The position numbers and the translations under genes are program-made. A stretch of DNA of 50,443 bases from an uncultured Verrucomicrobiota bacterium (GTDB taxonomy: Bacteria > Verrucomicrobiota > Kiritimatiellia > SS1-B-03-39 > UBA6053), in NCBI GenBank assembly GCA_937127435.1, contig CAKZLZ010000158.1, forward strand, positions 1 through 50,443, read 5' to 3'. Positions 7,785-16,434 of the stretch are shown piece by piece (within the stretch, counting starts at the first letter, position 1; the number at the start of each line of letters is the position of its first letter). The notes beneath the pieces are model-generated. The model saw nothing but the letters and a program-made list of their open reading frames with translations, made no database searches and was not told where the DNA came from.

Positions 7785-10637
7785 ATGAATGAACGAAATG
7801 GTTTGGCTTCAATGGATGCAAACGGATTGGCCTACATCGAAGCGTTATATGAGGATTATATCAATGATCCTTCTTCGGTAAGTGACGATTGGCGCCAGAG
7901 CTTTTTACAACAGGAACAGTCCGAGGAAGGTTCCCCGGTAGTGAATCCCAAGCGGGTGGAAGCGGAATTGACGCAACGCGCACGCTGGTCCAGTTCAACA
8001 AAAGCGGTTTCAGCCAGTACCCCTGTAAGCGGATCATCGGATGAATCCTGGATGGCGAAACAAGCGGCCGTCCTCCGTCTGATTCAGGCGTATCGGATTT
8101 TGGGACATGTGAAAGCGGATACCGACCCGATCCATTTGCGTCAGATTCCCAATGTGAGCGATTTGGACCCGGCCGCTTACGGCTTATCCGATGTGGATAT
8201 GGATTTGGTGTTTAACACCGGAAATCTGGTGGCACCCGACTTTCTGAAACTGCGCGATATTTTAGAGCTGCTTCAGAAGACCTATACCGGTTCGGTGGGC
8301 ATTGAATACATGTTCATTTCGGACTCCGAGCAAAAGAACTGGTTGATCCACCGTGCGGAAAGCAGTCGGGCCCGGGAGGAACTGACGGAGAACGAGCGGA
8401 AAACCCTGCTTTCCTCTCTGGTATCTGCGGGTGGTCTGGAACATTATTTACATGTGAAATTTTCCGGAAAAAAACGGTTTTCGCTGGAAGGCGGTGAATC
8501 TTTTATTCCGATGGTGCATGAAATCATTCAACGGGCCGGTGCGCAAGGGGTGGATGAAGTGGTCATCGGGATGGCCCATCGGGGTCGTTTGAACTTGCTG
8601 ACCAATGTGATGGGCAAAGCCCCGAGCATTCTTTTTCAGGAATTTGGCGAACACGTCGCGGGCATGGATGATACCATGACCGGGGATGTGAAATACCATC
8701 AGGGTTTCAGTTCGGATGTGCAAACCGAAGGCGGTTTGGTGCATCTGGCGCTGGCTTTTAATCCCTCGCATTTGGAAATTATCAATCCGGTGATTTGTGG
8801 ATCTTCCCGGGCACGCATGGAACGGGCAGGGGATACCACCTTGCAAAAAGTTTTACCGCTGATGGTGCATGGAGATGCGGCGATTTCCGGTCAAGGCGTG
8901 GTGTACGAATCCGCACAGATGTCTCAGACCCGTGGCTATGGTGTGGGGGGGACGATTCATGTGGTGATTAACAATCAGGTAGGGTTTACCACCAGTCATC
9001 CCCGCGATTCCAGATCCTCCCTTTATTGTACGGATGTGGGCAAGGTCACGGAATGTCCTATTTTCCATGTCAACGGAGACGATCCGGAAGCCGTGGTCTG
9101 GGCGGTCCGCACGGCGGTGGACTTCCGGATGAAGTTCAATAAAGACGTCTTTATCGATTTGCTTTGTTTCCGGAAACACGGTCACAATGAAGGGGATGAA
9201 CCCTCTGTTACCCAGCCGGCGATGTACCGCATTATCCGTAAACATCCGGGTACGCCCGAAGTGTATGCCCGCAAGTTGATGGACGAAGGGGTGATCGAAG
9301 AAGCGGAGTTTGATCAGCTCAAACAAAACTACCGGGATGCTTTGGATGAAGGTTCCCAGGTCGCCCCGCATGTGGTTCCCCGAAACCTCCACACCAAATA
9401 TTATACGGCTTGGCAACCGTACCTCAATGGACACTGGGACGATGAAACCGAGACCGCGGTTTCCGTACGGAAGCTGAAACGTCTGGGGCAGGAGGCCTGT
9501 CGCTTGCCGATTGATTTTTCTCTGCACCCCGCGGTTCGTAAACTGATGGATGACCGCCTGGAGATGATCCGGGGGGAGATTCCATTGGACTGGGGCTGTG
9601 CGGAAACCCTGGCGTATACCACGCTCATTGAAAATGGATTCCGGGTACGCATTAGTGGTCAGGACAGTGGCCGTGGAACTTTTTTCCATCGTCATGCGGT
9701 AATGCATGACTATTTGACGGGAAACCGTTACGTTCCCCTCCAACATTTCGCGCAAAGCCGGGGGAGTCACTTCCGGGTGATTGATTCTATTTTGTCTGAA
9801 GAGGCAGTGCTCGGCTTTGAATACGGCTATAGTATGACAGATCCCGGAACCCTCACCATTTGGGAAGCGCAATACGGAGATTTCGTAAACGGTGCACAGG
9901 TGCTGATCGACCAGTTTATCAGTTCCTCCCAACAAAAATGGAATTTGTTTTCCGGCCTGGTGATGATGCTTCCCCATGGATGGGAAGGGCAGGGACCCGA
10001 GCATTCCTCGGCCCGGTTGGAAAGGTTTTTGCAGTTGTGTGCACAAGAAAATCTTCAGGTGGTGGTGCCGTCTACTGCCGCCCAAATGTTTCATGTACTC
10101 CGCCGGCAATTGTTGCGGAAACATCGGACGCCATTGATTATTATGAGTCCCAAAAGTATGCTGCGCCGGAAAGATTCCTTTTCCTCATTGCAGGATCTTT
10201 CCAAAGGGGAATTCCAATGTCTGATTCCTGAAACCAGCAAGAAGATCAAAAAGGATGAAGTCGAACGGGTGGTGCTCTGTAGTGGCAAAGTCTATTATGA
10301 ACTGTTGGCGAAACGGGATGAACTCAAATTGAAAAACGTGGTGTTGTTGCGCTTGGAACAACTTTATCCTTTTGATCATGAAGCGGTTTGCCGTGAATTG
10401 AATCGTTATGACAATGCCGCCACTATGGTTTGGTGTCAGGAGGAACCCTTGAATCAGGGTGCCTGGTATCAGATCCGCCACCGTCTCCAACAATGTCTGC
10501 GTGAAGGTCAGGAACTGGAGTTTGCAGGTCGGGTGGCCTGCTCCGCGCCTGCCGGCGGCAGTCCTTTACGTCACAATCAACGTGAACAAATGTTGATTCA
10601 TGCCGCGCTGGGTCTTGAAGCTCCGGACCTAAGCTAA
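7785..10637 (+). CDS. sucA: 2-oxoglutarate dehydrogenase E1 component
   Basis: Thiamine-diphosphate-dependent E1 of the 2-oxoglutarate dehydrogenase complex, which decarboxylates 2-oxoglutarate and transfers succinyl to the lipoyl group of SucB. The 950-residue length is typical. The N-terminal E2-binding segment is present (LAYIEALYEDYINDPSSVSDDWRQSF), followed by VIGMAHRGRLNLL, the cofactor region VNGDDPEAVVWA with HGHNEGDEPSVTQP, and in the transketolase-like half EAQYGDFVNGAQVLIDQF and the histidine-bearing GQDSGRGTFFHRHAV. It starts at the ATG at 7785; sucB follows after 52 bases, so the pair is probably one operon. No lipoamide dehydrogenase (lpd) or sucCD is in the window. Marks an oxidative TCA cycle. 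Confidence 0.97.
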   Translation: MNERNGLASMDANGLAYIEALYEDYINDPSSVSDDWRQSFLQQEQSEEGSPVVNPKRVEAELTQRARWSSSTKAVSASTPVSGSSDESWMAKQAAVLRLIQAYRILGHVKADTDPIHLRQIPNVSDLDPAAYGLSDVDMDLVFNTGNLVAPDFLKLRDILELLQKTYTGSVGIEYMFISDSEQKNWLIHRAESSRAREELTENERKTLLSSLVSAGGLEHYLHVKFSGKKRFSLEGGESFIPMVHEIIQRAGAQGVDEVVIGMAHRGRLNLLTNVMGKAPSILFQEFGEHVAGMDDTMTGDVKYHQGFSSDVQTEGGLVHLALAFNPSHLEIINPVICGSSRARMERAGDTTLQKVLPLMVHGDAAISGQGVVYESAQMSQTRGYGVGGTIHVVINNQVGFTTSHPRDSRSSLYCTDVGKVTECPIFHVNGDDPEAVVWAVRTAVDFRMKFNKDVFIDLLCFRKHGHNEGDEPSVTQPAMYRIIRKHPGTPEVYARKLMDEGVIEEAEFDQLKQNYRDALDEGSQVAPHVVPRNLHTKYYTAWQPYLNGHWDDETETAVSVRKLKRLGQEACRLPIDFSLHPAVRKLMDDRLEMIRGEIPLDWGCAETLAYTTLIENGFRVRISGQDSGRGTFFHRHAVMHDYLTGNRYVPLQHFAQSRGSHFRVIDSILSEEAVLGFEYGYSMTDPGTLTIWEAQYGDFVNGAQVLIDQFISSSQQKWNLFSGLVMMLPHGWEGQGPEHSSARLERFLQLCAQENLQVVVPSTAAQMFHVLRRQLLRKHRTPLIIMSPKSMLRRKDSFSSLQDLSKGEFQCLIPETSKKIKKDEVERVVLCSGKVYYELLAKRDELKLKNVVLLRLEQLYPFDHEAVCRELNRYDNAATMVWCQEEPLNQGAWYQIRHRLQQCLREGQELEFAGRVACSAPAGGSPLRHNQREQMLIHAALGLEAPDLS

Positions 10638-10689
10638 TTCAACTTTTTTATAACCTTTTAAATTTTTCACAGCCTACCCCCAGTCCCTT

Positions 10690-11985
10690 ATGAGTATTTC
10701 TATTAAAACCCCCGAACTTCCTGAATCCGTAGACGAAGCCACTTTGCTGACATGGCATGCGGATCCCGGTTCTGCCGTGAAGCGGGATGACAAGATTGCC
10801 GATGTTGAAACGGATAAAATTGTATTGGAAGTTTTTGCTCCTGCAAATGGCGTCTTGAATACCAAAGTCGCCGAAGGGGATATTCTCAAGCGTGGCGATT
10901 TGATTGCGGAACTGGATGAAAGCGGTACGGCTTCCGCGCCTGCACCTGCCGCAACGCCGGCGTCGGATGACACACCGGCTCCGGCTGAAAAAAGTCCGGC
11001 CAAAGCTGTGGAACGCGTAGAAGATGTGGAAGAGGTTGCCGTGTCGGGCGAAGAACTGAAAGGACTCAGCCCTTCCGTTCGGAAACTCATGCAGGAAAAC
11101 AATATTCATCCCCGGAACTTGGAAGGTTCCGGAAAAGGGGGGCGGGTCACCCGTCAGGATGTACAACGTTATTTGGATGTGACGCCGGTCGCGAAAAAGA
11201 ATTTGGGTCTGGGAAGTCCGGAAAGAGTTTTGGATATGTCAGTGGCCAAACAGTCTGCAGGCGGGCAAAGCAAAAAGGAAGATCCTTCTTATGTGCGCCG
11301 GGTGCAAATGACGCAGTTGCGCTCACGGGTGGCCACCCGTTTAAAAGAAGTTCAGAATACCGCCGCATTGCTGACGACTTTTAATGAAGTCAACATGAAG
11401 CCGGTGATGGATATTCGGGCGAAATACAAAGACCGGTTTCTGGCGGACTACGGGGTCAAACTCGGATTTATGTCCTTCTTTGTGAAGGCCAGTGTGGAAG
11501 CGCTGAAAAAATTCCCCATCGTCAATGCGCAGCTGGACGGACGGGATATCCTGTATCAGGAGGAGTACCATATCGGTGTAGCGGTGGATTCCCCGCGTGG
11601 ATTGGTGGTGCCGGTATTGCGCAATGCTGAAGATATGAGTTTTGCGGATGTGGAGAGCGAAATCCGCGTCCTTGCCGGCAAAGCCAAAGATGCAAAGTTG
11701 GCGTATGAAGATTTAATCGGTGGTACTTTTACCATCACCAATGGCGGGGTGTTTGGCTCAATGCTTTCGACTCCGATCTTAAATGCGCCCCAAAGTGCGA
11801 TTCTGGGAATGCACACGATTCAGGAACGTGCCTGGGTTGAAAACGGTGAATTGGTGGTACGTCCCGTCATGTACCTGGCGTTAACCTATGATCACCGTCT
11901 GATCGATGGCCGCGATGCGGTACAGTTCCTGGTGAGCATCAAAGAATCTCTCGAAGATCCTGCACAGTTGATGTTGCAACTCTAA
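10690..11985 (+). CDS. sucB: Dihydrolipoyllysine-residue succinyltransferase (2-oxoglutarate dehydrogenase E2)
   Basis: 431 residues in the standard order: one lipoyl domain (about 1-78) with lipoylation lysine K43 in ETDKIVLEV; an Ala/Pro linker (about 80-120); the peripheral-subunit-binding domain with [31 protein letters not shown]; and the catalytic acyltransferase domain ending in [11 protein letters not shown] with active-site H402 and D406. It accepts succinyl from SucA and passes it to CoA. The catalytic [17 protein letters not shown] stretch marks succinyl- rather than acetyl-transferase. It lies directly behind sucA. Its stop codon is inside the left arm of a strong hairpin that ends the transcript. 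Confidence 0.97.
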   Translation: MSISIKTPELPESVDEATLLTWHADPGSAVKRDDKIADVETDKIVLEVFAPANGVLNTKVAEGDILKRGDLIAELDESGTASAPAPAATPASDDTPAPAEKSPAKAVERVEDVEEVAVSGEELKGLSPSVRKLMQENNIHPRNLEGSGKGGRVTRQDVQRYLDVTPVAKKNLGLGSPERVLDMSVAKQSAGGQSKKEDPSYVRRVQMTQLRSRVATRLKEVQNTAALLTTFNEVNMKPVMDIRAKYKDRFLADYGVKLGFMSFFVKASVEALKKFPIVNAQLDGRDILYQEEYHIGVAVDSPRGLVVPVLRNAEDMSFADVESEIRVLAGKAKDAKLAYEDLIGGTFTITNGGVFGSMLSTPILNAPQSAILGMHTIQERAWVENGELVVRPVMYLALTYDHRLIDGRDAVQFLVSIKESLEDPAQLMLQL

Positions 11986-12005
11986 CGGGTAGCCCCGTTA
12001 GAGTT
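11978..12005. terminator. Hairpin between convergent sucB and sulfatase genes
   Basis: A perfect 12-bp stem (AACTCTAACGGG / CCCGTTAGAGTT) with a 4-base loop TAGC. The left arm contains the sucB TAA stop. It lies between genes that converge, so it may stop transcription from both sides. There is no long T-run, so termination is inferred from position and stem strength; a REP-type repeat is the alternative. Confidence 0.6.
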
Positions 12006-12024
12006 CAGCACTTGATACTGGATT

Positions 12025-13515
12025 TTATTTATTTGCGGCCTCTTCAAAACGCCAAGTAGGACCTTCTTCGACAACTTCAGCAAAAAGCTTTGTCATTTGT
12101 GCTTTCATGGTTTCGAAACGTTCGGGTTCTATCTCAGCAAGTTTTTTGGTCTGACTCATATCCTCACGGATATTAAAGAGTTCGAACTTTATGAATTTTG
12201 CGGTCTTTATGTACTCCATGGTATCAGGATTAAAAACGGGCCGTATTCGTTGTCCCTCTTGGTTTTCAAATTTATTTAAATATCCTACCAAAGACCAATC
12301 TCCGTCACGCATTGATACAGCTGGCGTACTCCCTGCCTGAAACCAAAATAAAGGGGTTTCTCGGTTTATTTCGGTTCCTCCTTTCAGGACTTCCATGATG
12401 TTAACGCCATCAATTGCACGGTCTTCAGGTATTTTGGCACCTGTGATTGCGCAGAGAGTTGGTAACATATCTATGGCACTTACGGGAACTTTACTGACGG
12501 AATTACTTTGGATGACACCCGGCCACCGAATAACTGCGGGAGAGCGGATTCCTCCGTCCCATACATTGCCTTTGTAGCCCCTAAGAGGTAGGTTCGTTCC
12601 TGCCCAGTAGCTCATATTTTTTCGACTTCCGTTGTCTGAATAAAAAATTACGATGGTATCATCCGAAAGTCCTGCTTCATCTAAATAAGCGAGAATCCTT
12701 CCCATGGAGTTATCCATATTCATGAGTGCTCCGTAATAGGTTCGAACATGCAACTCCTTTTTCTTATCATCGTTGGTATATGCGGTAAATTGACTAACCA
12801 TTTCTTCGGGTGCGGCTACAGTCTCATGGGGTTCGTTGTAGGCGACATAGAGCAAGAAAGGTTGAGATTTGTCTTCTCTATTTTGCAACCAGGAGATTCC
12901 TTCATCTGCAACCAGTTGACATGCATAACCCTCCTGAGGTCCGACCATATCGCCATTTCTTGAAAAGTTATGTGGGTTGTGGTGTGTCTTGAGCGCATTA
13001 TTGGTGGTGCCAAAGGTATAATCAAATCCAAAGTCAGAAGGTTGGGGTTGATCCTCTTTTCCACCCCAATTTCGATCTCCTTTTCTTCGCCAAAGGTGGC
13101 TGAGATGCCATTTACCTACATGGCAAGTCGCGTAGCCTTGTTGTTTGAGTAACTGGGGGAAAGTGATCTCACTTTTCGGTAACCAAACTGTTTGTTCCGA
13201 TTCGGGAATAAAGGTGTAAATACCTGTACGTGCAGGTATCCTACCAGTCATTAACCCTGCTCGGGAAGGGGAACAAATGGAGGCCGCAGCATAGAAGTCC
13301 GTAAATTTCATTCCTTGCTCTGCCAGCGAATCAATAACGGGTGTTTTACCATATTTACTGCCATAACTAGAAAAATCGCCGTATCCGGCATCATCCGCAA
13401 GAAATATGACAATGTTGGGTTTTTTAGGTTCTTCTTCCATGGCATTTACCCTCGAAATCAAACCGGTAACCAAAAAAATGTTAAATAATAATTTTAATAG
13501 AAAATGAATGCTCAC
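12025..13515 (-). CDS. Secreted type I sulfatase (formylglycine-dependent)
   Basis: Hydrolyses sulfate esters, here most likely on a polysaccharide given the GH16 and GH5 neighbours. An N-terminal signal peptide (about 1-25, ending VNA) directs export. The catalytic cysteine C81 in C-S-P-S-R is the residue converted to formylglycine, preceded by the metal site in NIVIFLADDAGYGD; HVGKWHL and FYSDNGS are further alkaline-phosphatase-superfamily signatures. The 496 residues fit the arylsulfatase A-like (S1) group. No maturase is in the window. The start is GTG at 13515, chosen because AGGAGG lies 5 bases upstream. A LacI-type palindrome fills the promoter spacer, and the LacI gene is immediately upstream on the same strand. 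Exact substrate unknown. Confidence 0.93.
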   Translation of the reverse strand: MSIHFLLKLLFNIFLVTGLISRVNAMEEEPKKPNIVIFLADDAGYGDFSSYGSKYGKTPVIDSLAEQGMKFTDFYAAASICSPSRAGLMTGRIPARTGIYTFIPESEQTVWLPKSEITFPQLLKQQGYATCHVGKWHLSHLWRRKGDRNWGGKEDQPQPSDFGFDYTFGTTNNALKTHHNPHNFSRNGDMVGPQEGYACQLVADEGISWLQNREDKSQPFLLYVAYNEPHETVAAPEEMVSQFTAYTNDDKKKELHVRTYYGALMNMDNSMGRILAYLDEAGLSDDTIVIFYSDNGSRKNMSYWAGTNLPLRGYKGNVWDGGIRSPAVIRWPGVIQSNSVSKVPVSAIDMLPTLCAITGAKIPEDRAIDGVNIMEVLKGGTEINRETPLFWFQAGSTPAVSMRDGDWSLVGYLNKFENQEGQRIRPVFNPDTMEYIKTAKFIKFELFNIREDMSQTKKLAEIEPERFETMKAQMTKLFAEVVEEGPTWRFEEAANK

Positions 13516-13560
13516 GTAAACCTCCTGGGGTTAAATATATGTTTTCTAATCAGAATGAAT

Positions 13561-13589
13561 TTACTATGTTATCGGTAACATTGTGTAAA
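13561..13589 (-). promoter_or_regulatory. Sulfatase promoter with LacI-type operator between -35 and -10
   Basis: On the minus strand TTTACA (13584-13589) and TAGTAA (13561-13566) are 17 bases apart. The palindrome ATGTTACCGATAACAT as read on this strand (13566-13581) occupies the spacer. Central CG with mirrored TTA/TAA arms is the classic LacI-family operator form. A repressor bound here would block RNA polymerase. The -10 box is weak, so the exact promoter is less certain than the operator. Confidence 0.7.
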
Positions 13590-13620
13590 GATTTAATATT
13601 TGAAAGGGGGACTTTGTTAT

Positions 13621-14679
13621 TTATGTCGAAGGACCTGAAGGGGGAACAGCGGTAGATTCCCGTAAAATGAGGGATACATTTAATACCGTTTGTCCTGTAG
13701 GAAGAATATCTGTATCGATAGATTTAAATAATTTTTGGGCGCTTAGTTTTCCCATTTCAAATGCCGGTTGGTGAACCGTGGTAAGAGGTGGAGAGTACTG
13801 GGAGGCATCATCCAAATCATCAAATCCCACTACCGAAACATCATGTGGGACCCGCAAGGAGAGTTCGCGGGCACTTTCGATGACTCCAAATGCCATGCTG
13901 TCGTTTGCTGCGATAATTGCGGTGGGGCGTGTATGGCCCGTAAGAAGTGCTTTTCCCGCTTCTCTCCCGCTAGACATTTGAAATGTACCCGGTTGAAGAT
14001 AATGCGGTGGTGTAATTAATTTCCGGGTCCGGCAGAAGTTGAGATATTGTTCCCGTCTGCTTTTTGCTACTTTCAAATTTTTGGGGCCTTCGACAAAAGC
14101 TATTCTGCGGTGTCCGAGCGTATAGAGGTGTTCACAAAGCAATTCGACACCGCCTGTATTATCACAGGATACAGAGCAAATCTCTGAGGAGAGAGGTTTC
14201 TCTCCAATAATGACCAATGGAATACCTGCGGATTTTAAAGATTCTATAAAGGAATCATTCATATGAGCACCGAGCACTAGAAGGCCATCGAAGCGACATT
14301 GACGATAAAGTTGAGTTAACTTTTCTCCATCTTGGAAAGATTCCAATTTTGTATCAAACAGAACGAAATCCAAATCGAACCTCTTGCGTGCTTTCGAGAA
14401 ACCACGAAAACATTCTCCGAAGTAACAGGTTCCTAGTAACCCCTCAAATGGTGTTGCGACTCCGACAAATCCCGAACGCCCTTTGGTCAAATTTTTTGCA
14501 AGGGTATTGACCTCATAGTTGAGTTTTTTAGCGGCAGCAAGCACGCGTGCTTTGGTAGCGGGTTTGACTTTATCTCCCCCTGCCAACACTCTGGATACCG
14601 TCATTTTAGTTATGCCACATTCGCGGGCAATATCTGTCATCGTAGCCCGAATGGCTGGGGATTGATCTATAGGTTTCAT
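13621..14679 (-). CDS. LacI-family transcriptional regulator
   Basis: 352 residues, normal for LacI/GalR. The N-terminal helix-turn-helix spans about residues 13-33 (MTDIARECGITKMTVSRVLAGG), followed by the hinge helix (VNTLAKNLTKGRSGFVGVATP) and a periplasmic-binding-protein-like effector domain with ALVIIGEKP-type strands, TAIIAANDSMAFGVIESARELSLRVPHDVSVVGFDD and PLTTVHQP. It sits between the GH5 gene and the sulfatase on the same strand. The palindromes before the sulfatase and the PEP-CTERM gene are its most likely targets. A looser, imperfect palindrome in its own upstream region (around 14728-14748) might allow autoregulation, but the match is poor. The effector is probably a sugar released by the glycanases. 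Confidence 0.93.
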   Translation of the reverse strand: MKPIDQSPAIRATMTDIARECGITKMTVSRVLAGGDKVKPATKARVLAAAKKLNYEVNTLAKNLTKGRSGFVGVATPFEGLLGTCYFGECFRGFSKARKRFDLDFVLFDTKLESFQDGEKLTQLYRQCRFDGLLVLGAHMNDSFIESLKSAGIPLVIIGEKPLSSEICSVSCDNTGGVELLCEHLYTLGHRRIAFVEGPKNLKVAKSRREQYLNFCRTRKLITPPHYLQPGTFQMSSGREAGKALLTGHTRPTAIIAANDSMAFGVIESARELSLRVPHDVSVVGFDDLDDASQYSPPLTTVHQPAFEMGKLSAQKLFKSIDTDILPTGQTVLNVSLILRESTAVPPSGPST

Positions 14680-14769
14680 TTGCAGAACTGAGTAGCCTCG
14701 ATGAGGGAGGGGGGGGTAGTGAAAAAGTATGTTTACTGGGTTACGTATATAGTTATAGTTGTTTCGCTT

Positions 14770-16395
14770 TTATACAAGAAGTTCGCCAAATTGAAACCAG
14801 TCCAAATGGATACTTCCCTGTGTAAGCACGACTTTTAATTCATGTCGACCCTCAGGAATTTCTACTTCGTCTGAAAGAAGTTTTTCGTTCCAGCTCATTT
14901 CGACATCGACGTCTTTGGCTAATAAAACCACATCATCCAACCAAAATTCCAATGCAGAACAACTTTCCCGTCCACACAGACGGGCTGAAAAGGGAAGTTT
15001 GGCATCTTCAAGGGCATTCACTTCGTATTTGACCCAATCCCCTGCCTGTAGGGTGAGGCTTACGGCATGTTCTTCACGTTGATGTAAGCAGCCAGCATGA
15101 ATATACTCGGGAAGTTCAGTGTCTCTCGGAACGATGAACTTCAGGTTTGCACCTTCTTCGCGTCGAAGGTTGAGGCTGGTGACCACATGGTCTGTAAAGT
15201 AGTAGGATCGACCCACACCCTTGAGACCGTAGGCTTCCGCGGGAATTCGAAAGGGGACTCTTCTCATCATTGCTTGGACGACTCTCGACTGGTAGTCGCA
15301 GTTTTCGAATAAAATATTTTCTAAATATTCGTTTAGAATGGATTCGGCTTCTGGGGCTTTCAATTCAAATTCTCCTTTGCAACAGGCAATAAATTTATCC
15401 CAGTTCCCTGGCATCCCAACGGAGCAAGGAGAATTAAGCGCCTGCATTTTTTTCCATGGCCAAAAACACCACGAGATATTGTAATCTTCCAGCATTTGAA
15501 AGGAGGCCACAAACCAATCGAGTGTATTCTCACCACTTTCTCCCATCCATAAGGGAACATTAAGGGTTTCCCGGATATTTAAAAAGTCGCGTACATATCG
15601 ATAATCCGTTGGACACCAATATTTATGAAACTCGATGACCATATTTTCGTCCAGTTTCTCCGTAAATATTCTGAAATCCGTTCCCCAATGCGAACATTCC
15701 AGAATCACAATATGACGCGTGTCCACTTTACGGATTTCTTTGATGATTTGCCGATAGACATCCAATAATTGGGGTGTATATTTTTGGTGCTCACGCGGAA
15801 GCGGTTCATTCAGTAGGTCATAACCTGCCACTACGGCGCGATTGCGATAACGTTGAGCCATTCCTTTCCAGAAAAGAAGGGTTTGTTCCACATTTGAAGA
15901 ATCAGTGAGCAAGCTAGGGCTACCCTCCGAATCATCGATATGGGTACCCGTTTGACCGCCAGGGGCCGCATGGAGATCCAAAATTACGTAGATACCATGC
16001 GCTTCGCAGTAGTCTAGTAGTGCATCAATCCTTTGCATCATGGGTTCAATCCATGTGCCGTCTTCTGACAGAAACAGTCGATGGTTCAGAGGTAATCTTA
16101 CAGAGTTGTACCCCTCCATCGCTATGCGTTGGATGTCAGCTTCCTGAATATACCGATCATAATAGCTTTCCCAGAAATGTGCTGATTTTTCAGCTCCGAG
16201 AATGGAAGTAAACTTTTCTTCCATTTTACGGTGTGAAGATAACTCATGCGGAAATTTCCACATATATCCTTCCGGTAAAAACCAATTTCCTAAATTCACT
16301 CCCCTGAGCAAGATTTCCTCCCCATATTTATTTTCGATGCGGGTACCTTGGGCATGCAAAAAAGAAAGGGTAGAATTTTGATTTTGGGAACACAT
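14770..16395 (-). CDS. GH5-type glycoside hydrolase with C-terminal carbohydrate-binding-like domain
   Basis: A (beta/alpha)8 glycanase of clan GH-A, similar to family 5 exo-beta-1,3-glucanase-like enzymes. The acid/base is E197 in LLNEPL and the nucleophile E286 in WMGESGEN; ILLRGVNLGNWFLPEGYM near the N-terminus and VILDLHAAPGGQ (about 137-148) are family signatures. After about residue 390 a separate beta-rich domain ends GRHELKVVLTQGSIHLDWFQF, the pattern of CBM6/CBM35-like modules. No signal peptide or lipobox is visible, unusual beside a secreted GH16: it may act in the cytoplasm on imported oligosaccharides or leave by another route. It follows GH16 by 39 bases and precedes lacI. Subfamily and linkage specificity cannot be told by eye. 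Confidence 0.85.
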   Translation of the reverse strand: MCSQNQNSTLSFLHAQGTRIENKYGEEILLRGVNLGNWFLPEGYMWKFPHELSSHRKMEEKFTSILGAEKSAHFWESYYDRYIQEADIQRIAMEGYNSVRLPLNHRLFLSEDGTWIEPMMQRIDALLDYCEAHGIYVILDLHAAPGGQTGTHIDDSEGSPSLLTDSSNVEQTLLFWKGMAQRYRNRAVVAGYDLLNEPLPREHQKYTPQLLDVYRQIIKEIRKVDTRHIVILECSHWGTDFRIFTEKLDENMVIEFHKYWCPTDYRYVRDFLNIRETLNVPLWMGESGENTLDWFVASFQMLEDYNISWCFWPWKKMQALNSPCSVGMPGNWDKFIACCKGEFELKAPEAESILNEYLENILFENCDYQSRVVQAMMRRVPFRIPAEAYGLKGVGRSYYFTDHVVTSLNLRREEGANLKFIVPRDTELPEYIHAGCLHQREEHAVSLTLQAGDWVKYEVNALEDAKLPFSARLCGRESCSALEFWLDDVVLLAKDVDVEMSWNEKLLSDEVEIPEGRHELKVVLTQGSIHLDWFQFGELLV

Positions 16396-16434
16396 ATTAA
16401 AGTTATTTTATGATTATTGATTTTAAATATATAT

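Noticed and set aside
8853..10124. 423-codon minus-strand open frame inside sucA
   Set aside because: Shadow of a highly conserved E1 gene on the other strand; histidine- and arginine-rich translation with no recognisable domain.
14728..14748. Third LacI operator upstream of lacI itself
   Set aside because: Half-sites are mismatched and spacing differs from the two good operators; kept only as a remark under lacI.
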